Position numbers and translations under genes: made by a program
The notes under the pieces: model-generated
Databases searched by the model: none
Told to the model about the DNA's origin: nothing
The model's input: only the letters and a program-made list of their open reading frames with translations
IMG/VR virus record: IMGVR_UViG_3300008267_000082
Location: 1 to 47,394 of that record
Origin: a virus
Reading direction: 5' to 3' (one strand)
DNA: 47,394 bases
Part shown: in pieces, positions 7,389-15,570 of the stretch
Position numbering within the stretch: position 1 is the first letter of the stretch
Layout of the letters: every line of letters begins with the position of its first letter

Positions 7389-8216
7389 CTACGTATCGTA
7401 TCTGACTACGAAAGTCATATCCGTATTTGGAGGAATTGGATACGGAGTGGATAGTTTTCCGACAACAAGCAAGTCGTTTCTTTCGTTATATAGTCCAACA
7501 CAAGTTATGTAAGGTCTAAAATCCGAACCAGTTACGTTGTCTGAAAGAGATCCAGTTCCACCTATTTTAACAGCGCTAAGATTTTGAGTGCAATTAAAAT
7601 CGTTTTCACTTATGTGACATCTGTGTTCTTTTTGATAAATTGTAGTCTCTGCTGAGAATGATATTGTCGATATTTGAAAATTCTTAGGAGCGGCCGATAA
7701 ATCTTGAGAAGTAATTATTATTAGACCTTGAGAATATATAATATTGCCTGCTTTTTTATTATTAGAATCTAGTATATTACCATTGCCATCGTCCGTGTAA
7801 GTATCGAAGGTGGCGTCATCAGTAAAAGATAAGCTATTTCTGGAAATTTGCTCTCCAAAAACTATTGGTGGTATAGATACAACTTGTATAGTGGCGTTAG
7901 ATTCAGTAGGAAAATATCGGCTTTCAAAATCAGCAGATCCAGAAAAAGCCGTAGACTGTTGATTTGAATTCCAATAACTAGCAGAAAATGTTAGAGAACC
8001 AGTCAAATAGTTTTGATAGTAGAGCTGTCGAATAGTGCGAAAATTGATAGTGTCTTGACTAACGGATCCAGTAATTGTTACAGGTCCATTAGATCCTGTG
8101 GTGATTTTTATTCCGTACGCACTATAATCTTCTGAATTTATACTTGTCTGATATTTTAATTTTATGGGTACAGTAGATATATCAGATGCCTTTAACGTAT
8201 TAAACGCTCTACTCAT
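7389..8216 (-). CDS. Virion structural protein (tail/baseplate region)
   Basis: The 275-residue protein is rich in S, T, N and aromatic residues and predicted beta-rich. It starts SRAFNTLKASDISTVPIKL and contains RQLYYQNYLTGS, SIPPIVFGEQISRNSLSF and a DDGNGNILD turn, blocks I associate with structural proteins of marine T4-like phages. It is the last of a run of similarly composed proteins, so a tail-fibre attachment or baseplate-periphery role is likely. The C-terminal sections of this protein and of its neighbour at 8263 (TCVGLYNERNDLLVVGKLSTP against TTVGMYNNNNELLAVAKLSKP, shown in part) are clearly similar, so the two share a domain. Confidence 0.6.
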   Translation of the reverse strand: MSRAFNTLKASDISTVPIKLKYQTSINSEDYSAYGIKITTGSNGPVTITGSVSQDTINFRTIRQLYYQNYLTGSLTFSASYWNSNQQSTAFSGSADFESRYFPTESNATIQVVSIPPIVFGEQISRNSLSFTDDATFDTYTDDGNGNILDSNNKKAGNIIYSQGLIIITSQDLSAAPKNFQISTISFSAETTIYQKEHRCHISENDFNCTQNLSAVKIGGTGSLSDNVTGSDFRPYITCVGLYNERNDLLVVGKLSTPYPIPPNTDMTFVVRYDT

Positions 8217-8262
8217 AATTTACAATTTTCGCTAGATAGTAAGTCAACTATAGTTGTTTGTT

Positions 8263-9291
8263 TTACCAATCTAATTTTACTCTAATTAAAGCTTCTTTGG
8301 TAAAATCTTTTACGAGAGGCTTAGAAAGTTTTGCTACTGCCAACAATTCGTTATTATTGTTGTACATACCGACTGTAGTTATATATGTTTGTGGACTATA
8401 TATATAGTTTGAATACAGCAAATCTCCTGAACCTGTTATGAAAGACGGGTTTGTTGTGTAGTTGTAGTCTGAATTTTTTATTCTCACAAATACGTAATCT
8501 GAAGAGATTGTCTCTTGAGAGCTTAGCATAAAGCTGCTACCAGAAACTATTGTTTTGTATATTTCTAAATTATTGTAAGAATTATTAGCTGAACTTCCTA
8601 CTGCCGTAGAAAAGCCCATTCCTAATCCGCCTTTATCTGTAGAAGCCCTCAATGCAGAAGGATTCAAAAGAATTAATCCAATATCTGGTAAAAATTTACC
8701 GTATGATCCAGTAAGAGTATAACCTTTTCCAGGAGCCCCTGAAATTAGTGGAGAATTCGTAGCAGTTCCGTAAGTTCCAGAAACTATATTAAATGCCCTT
8801 CCACAATCTAAATAAGTTACAACAGATGTATCTAAAGAATCGTCAGTTAGCTTAAGAACAGTAGATCCAGAGGTAAGAGTCAAGTTGAAACTTCCAGGAA
8901 ATAACGCTTCTTTATATCTATTACGATCTACAGCTATTGCTATAAGATCAGCAGATGATGTCACTGCTGTTCCAAACTCTACTTTAGATTCGTTATCTCC
9001 ATATACTATATTTCTGAACTGTCCATAATTTGTTCTCGACGGAGTATTTTGAGACACCAATGGGTTCAATGGAATAGATCCGGTTCCGTTTATATGACCG
9101 TATGCTATACAAAATTGAATAGCAGAATTACTGCCTGTTGGATTAGCGTTGTATACTGCTAAATAGTAATTATTACTCGTAGATGAAGTAAAGAAAGTTG
9201 ATAAAGTCGGCACGTTAGTACTCCATGCTGGAGCTGTTACGGCGTCTGAAGATATTACAAAATCTGTTGCGTCTAATCTAGTATATGACAT
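8263..9291 (-). CDS. Virion structural protein sharing a C-terminal domain with its neighbour
   Basis: This 342-residue beta-rich protein has few charged residues and many S/T/N/G. The block DIGLILLNPSAL (about 203-214) and a C-terminal VGMYNNNNELLAVAKLSKP are typical of structural proteins in marine T4-like phages. The C-terminal block closely resembles that of the product at 7389-8216, which points to duplication or a shared docking domain. The gene follows the one at 9298 by six bases and belongs to the same transcript. Function beyond virion structure is unknown. Confidence 0.6.
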   Translation of the reverse strand: MSYTRLDATDFVISSDAVTAPAWSTNVPTLSTFFTSSTSNNYYLAVYNANPTGSNSAIQFCIAYGHINGTGSIPLNPLVSQNTPSRTNYGQFRNIVYGDNESKVEFGTAVTSSADLIAIAVDRNRYKEALFPGSFNLTLTSGSTVLKLTDDSLDTSVVTYLDCGRAFNIVSGTYGTATNSPLISGAPGKGYTLTGSYGKFLPDIGLILLNPSALRASTDKGGLGMGFSTAVGSSANNSYNNLEIYKTIVSGSSFMLSSQETISSDYVFVRIKNSDYNYTTNPSFITGSGDLLYSNYIYSPQTYITTVGMYNNNNELLAVAKLSKPLVKDFTKEALIRVKLDW

Positions 9292-9297
9292 AGTTTA

Positions 9298-9957
9298 TTA
9301 TTGTGTTACTTTTGTGATTTGAACTGGTATTGAAATTCTGGCTCCTGAGTCTCTTCCTACTATTGTTAAAGTGGTGAATAGAGATGTATTCGTTCCAAAT
9401 AAAGTATTTACAGTAGTTGAAGTCATGTTAATCGTGGTTCCTATTACAGTAGAACTTACATTCGTTCCGATTGTTGTTGTAGTGTTTAATGCAGAAGCTT
9501 CTGGTGTATTTATACCCACACCCGTAAAGGTAGCCATTGTTCTAACGTCTCCTATTACGGCCGTATATCCAGACTGTTCGAAAGTAGTAGTAGCCCCTAA
9601 ATAGTTTAAAGTTTGAGGAGTAACAGATAGGGATGATCCTTGTTTCATTACTATATTACTATAACCTACGTCTATTACAGGTATCTTAGCCGTTCCTCTA
9701 GGAAGAGTAATTAGTTTGTACCTCATTATCTCTTGATCGTTTGGATACGCCTGCAATATTGGCATGCTTTCTATTGCTTCACCGTAGAAAGCAGATCCAG
9801 AAGGGTGATTTGGATTATATAAACTATAATCTACTTCATCGTCAGATACAGAAAATTGAGTTATCTGAAAGGATCCATCATTTCTAGCTAATAATTCTCT
9901 ACCTTTTTTTGTGAGAATTGCGTCTACGACCACGGAAGTGCTACTTAAATAAGACAT
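9298..9957 (-). CDS. Virion structural protein, conserved VVDAILTKKGRELLA type
   Basis: The 219 residues open with a conserved helix (VVDAILTKKGRELLARNDG, residues 9-27) and FQITQFSVSDDEVDY, then change to a T/V-rich beta region repeating short T-x-V/I strands to the C-terminus (about 120-219). I recognise the N-terminal block from tail-region proteins of marine T4-like phages but no function is known to me. The start is preceded by a clear TATTTATAA motif, so it heads a sub-operon with the two downstream structural genes. Confidence 0.6.
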   Translation of the reverse strand: MSYLSSTSVVVDAILTKKGRELLARNDGSFQITQFSVSDDEVDYSLYNPNHPSGSAFYGEAIESMPILQAYPNDQEIMRYKLITLPRGTAKIPVIDVGYSNIVMKQGSSLSVTPQTLNYLGATTTFEQSGYTAVIGDVRTMATFTGVGINTPEASALNTTTTIGTNVSSTVIGTTINMTSTTVNTLFGTNTSLFTTLTIVGRDSGARISIPVQITKVTQ

Positions 9958-9974
9958 AATTGTATTCTATTTTA

Positions 9975-9983
9975 TTATAAATA
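9975..9983 (-). promoter_or_regulatory. Candidate late promoter motif TATTTATAA
   Basis: It sits on the minus strand, 17 bases before the ATG at 9957, in a 60-base gap after the gene at 10018-10728. It probably starts the transcript for three virion protein genes. Confidence 0.55.
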
Positions 9984-10017
9984 TTAGTTTTTAAAAAATT
10001 AATTCGCTATGCGTACT

Positions 10018-10728
10018 TTATTGTTGAGATAATAATTGCGTTTGAACATTTGATTGTATTGTCGATATTTTATTTAATACGTCCAAAGTTATATCTTCAG
10101 GTATTGCAAATCCGTATCCAGTATATCCATAAGTTATATTTAAGGGAATTATTATATTTTGTTCATCTTGCAATTTTTTTACAATAAGGAATTCACTAAT
10201 TTGATCGGGATTATTCTGGAAGTATATATCTAAATTTGGATCAACTGTTATTTGTAAAACATTTGCTATATTAGAAACTGCGCTAATAGTTAAAATCTGA
10301 ATACGTCCATCATAAGATTTTATAACTATTTTGTCATTAAATCTTGGAGAAAATGGATAATTAATATTTCCGTATCTCGTGTATAAACTATTTTCAAATT
10401 CTGGCGTAGCATCCTGAGATATTCTATAAATAGGAACTTGTTGATAATCTTCTGTAAAAGAACTAATAATCGTGTTAAATATAATAACATTTGGAGGTTG
10501 GGTTGAATATATGAAGTTTCCATATTCTGCGCTTGAAGTCGCATAAGGATAACCTCCAATACTTACTGGTTGGATATCGACCGTTAAACTCCCAGTACTA
10601 ACTGATCCCGTCCAATTTCCACTTGTAGGTTGATATTCACTTATAAATTCAAAAGTAAATTCGTCGCCCGCGTAACAATTGCTAAGCGTAGTTGAAATAG
10701 AATATTTTAAAGATCCTGATGTTGCCAT
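10018..10728 (-). CDS. Virion structural protein
   Basis: The product has 236 residues, beta-rich with a short helical C-terminus (LDVLNKISTIQSNVQTQLLS, about 214-233). It starts five bases after the stop of the intein-bearing gene. Its composition (S, T, Y, N, few charges) matches the neighbouring tail proteins. It contains no intein block, so it is not an obvious trans-splicing partner for the upstream protein. No family recognised. Confidence 0.55.
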   Translation of the reverse strand: MATSGSLKYSISTTLSNCYAGDEFTFEFISEYQPTSGNWTGSVSTGSLTVDIQPVSIGGYPYATSSAEYGNFIYSTQPPNVIIFNTIISSFTEDYQQVPIYRISQDATPEFENSLYTRYGNINYPFSPRFNDKIVIKSYDGRIQILTISAVSNIANVLQITVDPNLDIYFQNNPDQISEFLIVKKLQDEQNIIIPLNITYGYTGYGFAIPEDITLDVLNKISTIQSNVQTQLLSQQ

Positions 10729-10733
10729 TATTA

Positions 10734-11624
10734 TTAATTAAATACATGAATACTGTCGATAACTATTTCTTCTAAATTTTTATTAATTACAATATCTCCC
10801 AAAATTAATTCTTCAGACGTAAGATTACTCCATTCTCCGTTTCTTTTGATAACGTGCTTGTGAGAATCTGAACATCTAATAAGACCATTATTCAATAAAT
10901 ATAATTTTTCAACTTCATGAAAGCTCTTAGAAGTTACAATAGATTCCTCGTATTTCATAGTTTCAGGATCTATAGAAAGTAAACTATCTCCAACATTTAT
11001 GTCTTTTAAAAATACATTTTTTCCATCATATAACTCTAATAAAGTATCAGGTGTTAGACAATTTTTTTGTATACTTCCGTTTACATATGAATATTCTCCG
11101 AATGGAAATCTGTTTGTAGCTGATCTACCTGAGGCATCTGTTGCAGTCATTACAGCTTGCCAATAAAAAGTTCCATCAGACGTATTTCCTAAAGTTTGTA
11201 TAGAGAATGATACGGGATTATTTGCCTGCCAACCAAAAAATGATGGTTGATAAGTCATATAACCAGATGTACTTATACCAAAAGTAGAACTATATGTAGT
11301 TCTCCCGCCTTGGAACTGCAATTTTACCATAGGATATGCTTGTGTGCCTGCACATGAAGCGCCGTCTTCAATCTGAAAATAATTTGCACTACCATCAGTA
11401 TTAGAAGATATAGTTATCGTTATAGGTAAACTTGGTACATAACTACTTTGATAAAATATCTTTGGTTTTATTAATCCGCTTTTGAAATCTATTGTTCTAG
11501 CAGAATATGTAGTTCCACCGGGGCACTCAACAGTGCCGGGATTTTTAACATAATTGTGAGTTAATATGCCATTAGCTACGTATCTTTGTGTAGTTGTAGA
11601 TATGTTTACTACTTGATATTTCAT
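10734..11624 (-). CDS. Inside-out split intein protein: IntC - middle segment - IntN
   Basis: Residues 1-24 are the C-terminal end of an intein: block F (YQVVNISTTTQRYVANG) and block G ending T-H-N, with the penultimate His23 and terminal Asn24. Residues 189-296 are the N-terminal part of an intein: Cys189 opening block A (CLTPDTLLELYDG, then INVGD) and block B with IRCSDSHKHVI. Joined in the usual order they make a mini-intein of 132 residues, split where natural split inteins and homing-endonuclease insertions lie. The 164 residues between (25-188) are beta-rich, with cysteines in VECPGG and GASCAGT, and look like a tail protein. This order predicts a cyclic middle segment, or head-to-tail joining of copies. 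The residue after Asn24 is Tyr, not C/S/T, as in A-type bacterial intein-like domains. The gene lies between a large baseplate protein and other virion genes. Confidence 0.85.
   Translation of the reverse strand: MKYQVVNISTTTQRYVANGILTHNYVKNPGTVECPGGTTYSARTIDFKSGLIKPKIFYQSSYVPSLPITITISSNTDGSANYFQIEDGASCAGTQAYPMVKLQFQGGRTTYSSTFGISTSGYMTYQPSFFGWQANNPVSFSIQTLGNTSDGTFYWQAVMTATDASGRSATNRFPFGEYSYVNGSIQKNCLTPDTLLELYDGKNVFLKDINVGDSLLSIDPETMKYEESIVTSKSFHEVEKLYLLNNGLIRCSDSHKHVIKRNGEWSNLTSEELILGDIVINKNLEEIVIDSIHVFN
10737..11060 (-). other. IntN (Hint N-terminal) domain at the protein's C-terminus
   Basis: These codons give 108 residues starting at Cys189, preceded by Asn188. Block A (CLTPDTLL) and block B (SDSH in place of the usual T-x-x-H, followed by K-H) are both recognisable. 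The domain ends EEIVIDSIHVFN just before the stop, at the point where a full intein would continue into block F. Confidence 0.85.
11553..11624 (-). other. IntC (intein C-terminal) motif at the protein's N-terminus
   Basis: These are the first 24 codons, ending G-I-L-T-H-N. His23 and Asn24 are the residues needed for Asn cyclisation and C-terminal cleavage. It is shorter than most known IntC pieces (about 35-40 residues) but covers blocks F and G. The following residue, Tyr25, would become the free N-terminus after cleavage. Confidence 0.85.
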
Positions 11625-11638
11625 TTTTTTACGATTTT

Positions 11639-14600
11639 TTATAGAGTTCCATAAGTTTCTCCAAAAGTAATATAGTAAGAGTTTCCTGGATAGTTTCCTC
11701 CTGATCCTCCGCCTGTTCCATCTGAGTTAAATACATAACTTCGCGAAGTTTGAGTAATTCCATTCTTTTTAATTAACATAGTAAAAGATCCGCTCTCTGC
11801 ATCGTTAGACGCAGTTATATTAAAATCAAATTTCAAATTAATAACATAATTACCCGCGTTTTTTACTAAATAACTCGTATAATCTAAAGACGAAGTACTA
11901 CCAGCAGAATGAGCGCCAGATTCATCAACTACTTCAACATCGAATAAATTGTATATGGAACTAGTCATACCAGATCCAGAAGGAATAAGAGGGTATTGTA
12001 GACTTGTAGATCCTGAGACATAATTATTTGGGAATACTTCGTTTTTAGCCAACGCATATGAATCACCTGTTCCTAAATACGAAAAGTAAACTTTTTTATC
12101 ACTCGCAGCATTAAAATAAAGCATAGGAGCGTAACTATATCCACTTTCGTAAATATTATGAACTGCATTAGTAGATAATTGTTCGCTATCAAAAAAGTTA
12201 TTCTTATTGTCAAATTGTTTTATGGTTAATGTATTACCCGCCTTAAAAGTATTTTGTATTTCAAATAAATTATTATTGGATTGGTTTAATTCGTTAATTC
12301 CACTAACTTTATCAGCCAAATAAACTAGTGTAATATCGGAGAATCCGGGAAAAAATTGACTAGTTTTTATTTGAGAAAATAAACCTAGTTTTTGAGTTCT
12401 AAGATCTATAACTGGAGAATTTCCATAAGATTTATCACCCGCCCAAGTAGAAGATGCTGTGGTATATATATTATATCTTTTACTTTGTAGTTTAGATCCA
12501 TAATATCTTGGTATAGTGCTTCTTTGAGTAAAGTAATTAAAGTCTTGTAACTCTGCGTAAGGATTATTTTTATCAGTATACGTATTGAAATTGTTGGATA
12601 CAGAATTATTTACTGATTGAGTAATTAATCCAAAATTAACAGGTACAATAGAATTATATGAATAGTCTAAATCTAAATATTTCGTAGATCTAACAGATCC
12701 CGTTACGTTGTTTATAAGAGCGTCCAAATAAACGACGCTAGATGTTAGCGCATTACTTGATTTTTCTGTTTGATTCCCTAGACTAGTTAAACTGGTTGCC
12801 ACAAATTCCGTGCCCATATATTCTCCCGTAAACTTCTCCATGCCAAAAGACTGAGTTGCTGGTATATAACCTATGGAAGACGGTATATCTTGATAAACAG
12901 TGGTATCCGCTGAATAGCTAGTGGCAGCAAAAGCTGATATGGTTCCTATATCTATAGATTCTGAATAATGAGCAAACGTGACTTCGGGTTCATGACGAGC
13001 GTATTTACTTCTCTCTAGTATGTGTGGCTTTATAATAATTCCAGTAGATACATTAGATCTTGCTGGAACAAAGTCTTTCACCATCTTGAACAGAGAATTA
13101 TTATAGTACTTTATTAATCTAATGTATTCCCATATCGATTTATCTTTATTATACGAATTAAAATAATTATTTCTATAATTATCTAAACTATTATAAGATG
13201 CAGAATACAAATTTTTTGGATCTCCTATATATGTATCTATGTTAAAAACGCTAGATAAAGAAGAAGATAGATTGCTATTAATTTTATCTGAAGGCGAAAA
13301 TCCTATTTCTACGTTATAGCTACTCAACCTATTTGAGTCATTATATTTTTGAATTGTAGTGTAAGCGCTTAAAACAGATTCTGATAGGTATAAAGCTGAG
13401 CTTTGACTAATTATTGATATTTTATCATTATTTATAGAATCTATACCTGAAACAGAATTTCGATTATATCCACCGAATTCGTTAACAGTTAGTATGCTAC
13501 TAGGTATTCCATAACACGCTATCAAAGCTTTTATTCCCCTTTGTGTGCCTCTAGTTTTTAATAGATACGGTAAATTATGATATATTCGTTTATATATTTC
13601 CTTCTGCGTTTGATCATATGGAAGTATATATGGTCTTCCAGATCCAGAAATACTTGACGTTACGTAGGTATTAATTTTTTCCGATCCTGTAGGAGGCAGC
13701 AAAGAATTTTCATTGTTTGTACCAAATAAAGAATAATATACATCATTAGATAGATTTGTATTGGTATATAATTCTATGCCAAATCCTTTTAAAGCATCTG
13801 AAACTAAGTCTAAAGATATTCCTTCATATGGATTATTTGAAGCGTTATATCTATTTGTAATATCTTTATAATATATCCATATATTGTCGAAATATTGACC
13901 AATCATGTCAATAAATGTTATATACGATTCATTACTATTATCGTCTCTTAAATATTGTGGTACCGAAAATCTTAGTATGTCTTTGTTAGTGCTGTCGTAA
14001 AAAGATGCTGAGAATAAAACTGATGCTGTAGTAGCATTAGGTACAGTTGTTGGCGATCCTAACCAAGAAATCGCTTTAGACGATGTAACAGAGTGAAGAG
14101 AATACGGTTTTGTATTAGTAGATTTAGGCCAAGTAAAAGATTCAGACTCATAATAAAGATAATATTCGTAAGGATCGAATTTTTCTATTATGTTAGAAAT
14201 ATACGTATTTAGTAGATTTATCGATGAGGTTACTGTTGATTGATTGGCTGTTCCAACAACTAAACTTTGCGAATATATTTGTTTGTTGTAATCTTCTATT
14301 AATCCAAGTTTATAGACGAAATTGTTTACCCTTTCCTCAGCGCTTGAAAAGTGAATAAAATTATCAAAACTTGAATAATCTACATTTATTGATATTGCTT
14401 TATCTTCGTAATAAGACATTAATTGTCTGATTGACGAAGTTAGATTCGCAGAAAATAATGTATTATATGAATAATATCCAGTGTTCTGTCCAATTGATTG
14501 TTTGTCTTTTATATTATAGTTTGGCCCTCTTAATTTAAAAGATGTATCAATTGAAACTACTTCTACCTGTATATCAACTCTATAACTAACTGAGTTTCCT

Positions 14601-15232
14601 ATTTTTTCAACAATGGATAATTGACTTTTTAATTCTATATCAATAGGTAATGGCTCGTACAATTTTATCAAAAGGTAGGTATTACCATCAGACTCTGTTA
14701 CTACTATGGCGTTAACTGCAATGATTAAATCGTTTCTACCAAAATTCAAATAGAAATCAGGATAATAGTTCTTTTGGCTTATATAATTTTCAAATTCATT
14801 GAAGCCTGCTATTATCGATGTACCAGAAAGATCTTGAGACGCTAATTTTAACTCTAATCTAGAATTAGAGATTTCTTTAATAAAATATTGAGAAGTAGTT
14901 GAATTTGATCTAAATAGATTTTTTAAAAAATTATACTGTATATTTACAACTCCTCTGTTGTAGCCCATTGATTTTACATCTGCCTCTGGGTCTACTATTA
15001 CTCTACTATACTTATTTCCTACAATGTTAGACGTAGGATCAAGAGTGTATGGTGCATTATATTTATAATCTAATAAAAAATTAGAATCGTCTGTAATGAA
15101 ATACTCTACAGTGTCAACTCCTTCTTCAAATGTATTGTTGATATTGTTATTAGTGATTAACTGTAAATCCCTAGTGCTGTACCTTTGAATCTCAGATCCA
15201 AATCCAGTATATGATATGTTAACAATTTCCAT
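11639..15232 (-). CDS. Large baseplate/tail structural protein in the gp7 position
   Basis: At 1197 residues this is the largest protein in the window. It is rich in S, N, Y and I, predicted mostly beta with helical parts. The block NLPYLLKTRGTQRGIKALIA (about 554-573), followed by CYGIPSSILTVNEFGGY, is one I associate with very large baseplate-region proteins of marine T4-like phages. The order gp25 - gp6 - two smaller proteins - this gene parallels T4's wedge genes, where gp7 (1032 residues) is the large wedge component, so a gp7-like role is reasonable, but I see no direct sequence match to T4 gp7. The C-terminus contains a G/S-rich segment (TGGGSGG) before the last strand. It is followed 14 bases on by the inside-out intein gene. 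Confidence 0.6.
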   Translation of the reverse strand: MEIVNISYTGFGSEIQRYSTRDLQLITNNNINNTFEEGVDTVEYFITDDSNFLLDYKYNAPYTLDPTSNIVGNKYSRVIVDPEADVKSMGYNRGVVNIQYNFLKNLFRSNSTTSQYFIKEISNSRLELKLASQDLSGTSIIAGFNEFENYISQKNYYPDFYLNFGRNDLIIAVNAIVVTESDGNTYLLIKLYEPLPIDIELKSQLSIVEKIGNSVSYRVDIQVEVVSIDTSFKLRGPNYNIKDKQSIGQNTGYYSYNTLFSANLTSSIRQLMSYYEDKAISINVDYSSFDNFIHFSSAEERVNNFVYKLGLIEDYNKQIYSQSLVVGTANQSTVTSSINLLNTYISNIIEKFDPYEYYLYYESESFTWPKSTNTKPYSLHSVTSSKAISWLGSPTTVPNATTASVLFSASFYDSTNKDILRFSVPQYLRDDNSNESYITFIDMIGQYFDNIWIYYKDITNRYNASNNPYEGISLDLVSDALKGFGIELYTNTNLSNDVYYSLFGTNNENSLLPPTGSEKINTYVTSSISGSGRPYILPYDQTQKEIYKRIYHNLPYLLKTRGTQRGIKALIACYGIPSSILTVNEFGGYNRNSVSGIDSINNDKISIISQSSALYLSESVLSAYTTIQKYNDSNRLSSYNVEIGFSPSDKINSNLSSSLSSVFNIDTYIGDPKNLYSASYNSLDNYRNNYFNSYNKDKSIWEYIRLIKYYNNSLFKMVKDFVPARSNVSTGIIIKPHILERSKYARHEPEVTFAHYSESIDIGTISAFAATSYSADTTVYQDIPSSIGYIPATQSFGMEKFTGEYMGTEFVATSLTSLGNQTEKSSNALTSSVVYLDALINNVTGSVRSTKYLDLDYSYNSIVPVNFGLITQSVNNSVSNNFNTYTDKNNPYAELQDFNYFTQRSTIPRYYGSKLQSKRYNIYTTASSTWAGDKSYGNSPVIDLRTQKLGLFSQIKTSQFFPGFSDITLVYLADKVSGINELNQSNNNLFEIQNTFKAGNTLTIKQFDNKNNFFDSEQLSTNAVHNIYESGYSYAPMLYFNAASDKKVYFSYLGTGDSYALAKNEVFPNNYVSGSTSLQYPLIPSGSGMTSSIYNLFDVEVVDESGAHSAGSTSSLDYTSYLVKNAGNYVINLKFDFNITASNDAESGSFTMLIKKNGITQTSRSYVFNSDGTGGGSGGNYPGNSYYITFGETYGTL

Positions 15233-15234
15233 TA

Positions 15235-15570
15235 TTATTGTAGCTGACTAATGTTTAAATATGTTTGAGATAGATCAATAATTTGTTGTCTAAGAGAGTT
15301 TATCTCTTCAATTAAAGCCGCTTTTTCTTGATCTATTACTAAAGACCCTATATACTGTTGACTCCTTTCAACCAAGCTTTCGTGAGAATTATCTCCCGCT
15401 ATTGGAATATCGTAAAATAGTGTTTCATACAATGAAAAAAAATCAGATATAGTAGGTGTAGTATCAGGAATATCAGTCGGCTGAGTAAACAATTCTCTAA
15501 ATTCTGTATCAACTACATTTTCGTAAGTATTTACGCCTTTTATATTTTTAATAATATCTACTTTTATCAT
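15235..15570 (-). CDS. Small baseplate-region protein with C-terminal coiled coil
   Basis: The 111 residues have an N-terminal mixed region, a P/T-rich turn (QPTDIPDTTPTISDF), and a C-terminal helix with heptad-like hydrophobics (about 78-108). It starts inside the upstream stop (TAATG at 15570) and ends just before the start of the 1197-residue gene, so its output is tightly coupled to both. It is probably a small wedge component that docks to the large protein. No T4 equivalent recognised by sequence. Confidence 0.55.
   Translation of the reverse strand: MIKVDIIKNIKGVNTYENVVDTEFRELFTQPTDIPDTTPTISDFFSLYETLFYDIPIAGDNSHESLVERSQQYIGSLVIDQEKAALIEEINSLRQQIIDLSQTYLNISQLQ

Noticed and set aside
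9371-9604. Open frame of 77 codons on the plus strand inside the virion protein at 9298-9957
   Set aside because: It is antisense to a well-supported gene, with a V/T-rich product that mirrors the repetitive T/V codons of the real gene.
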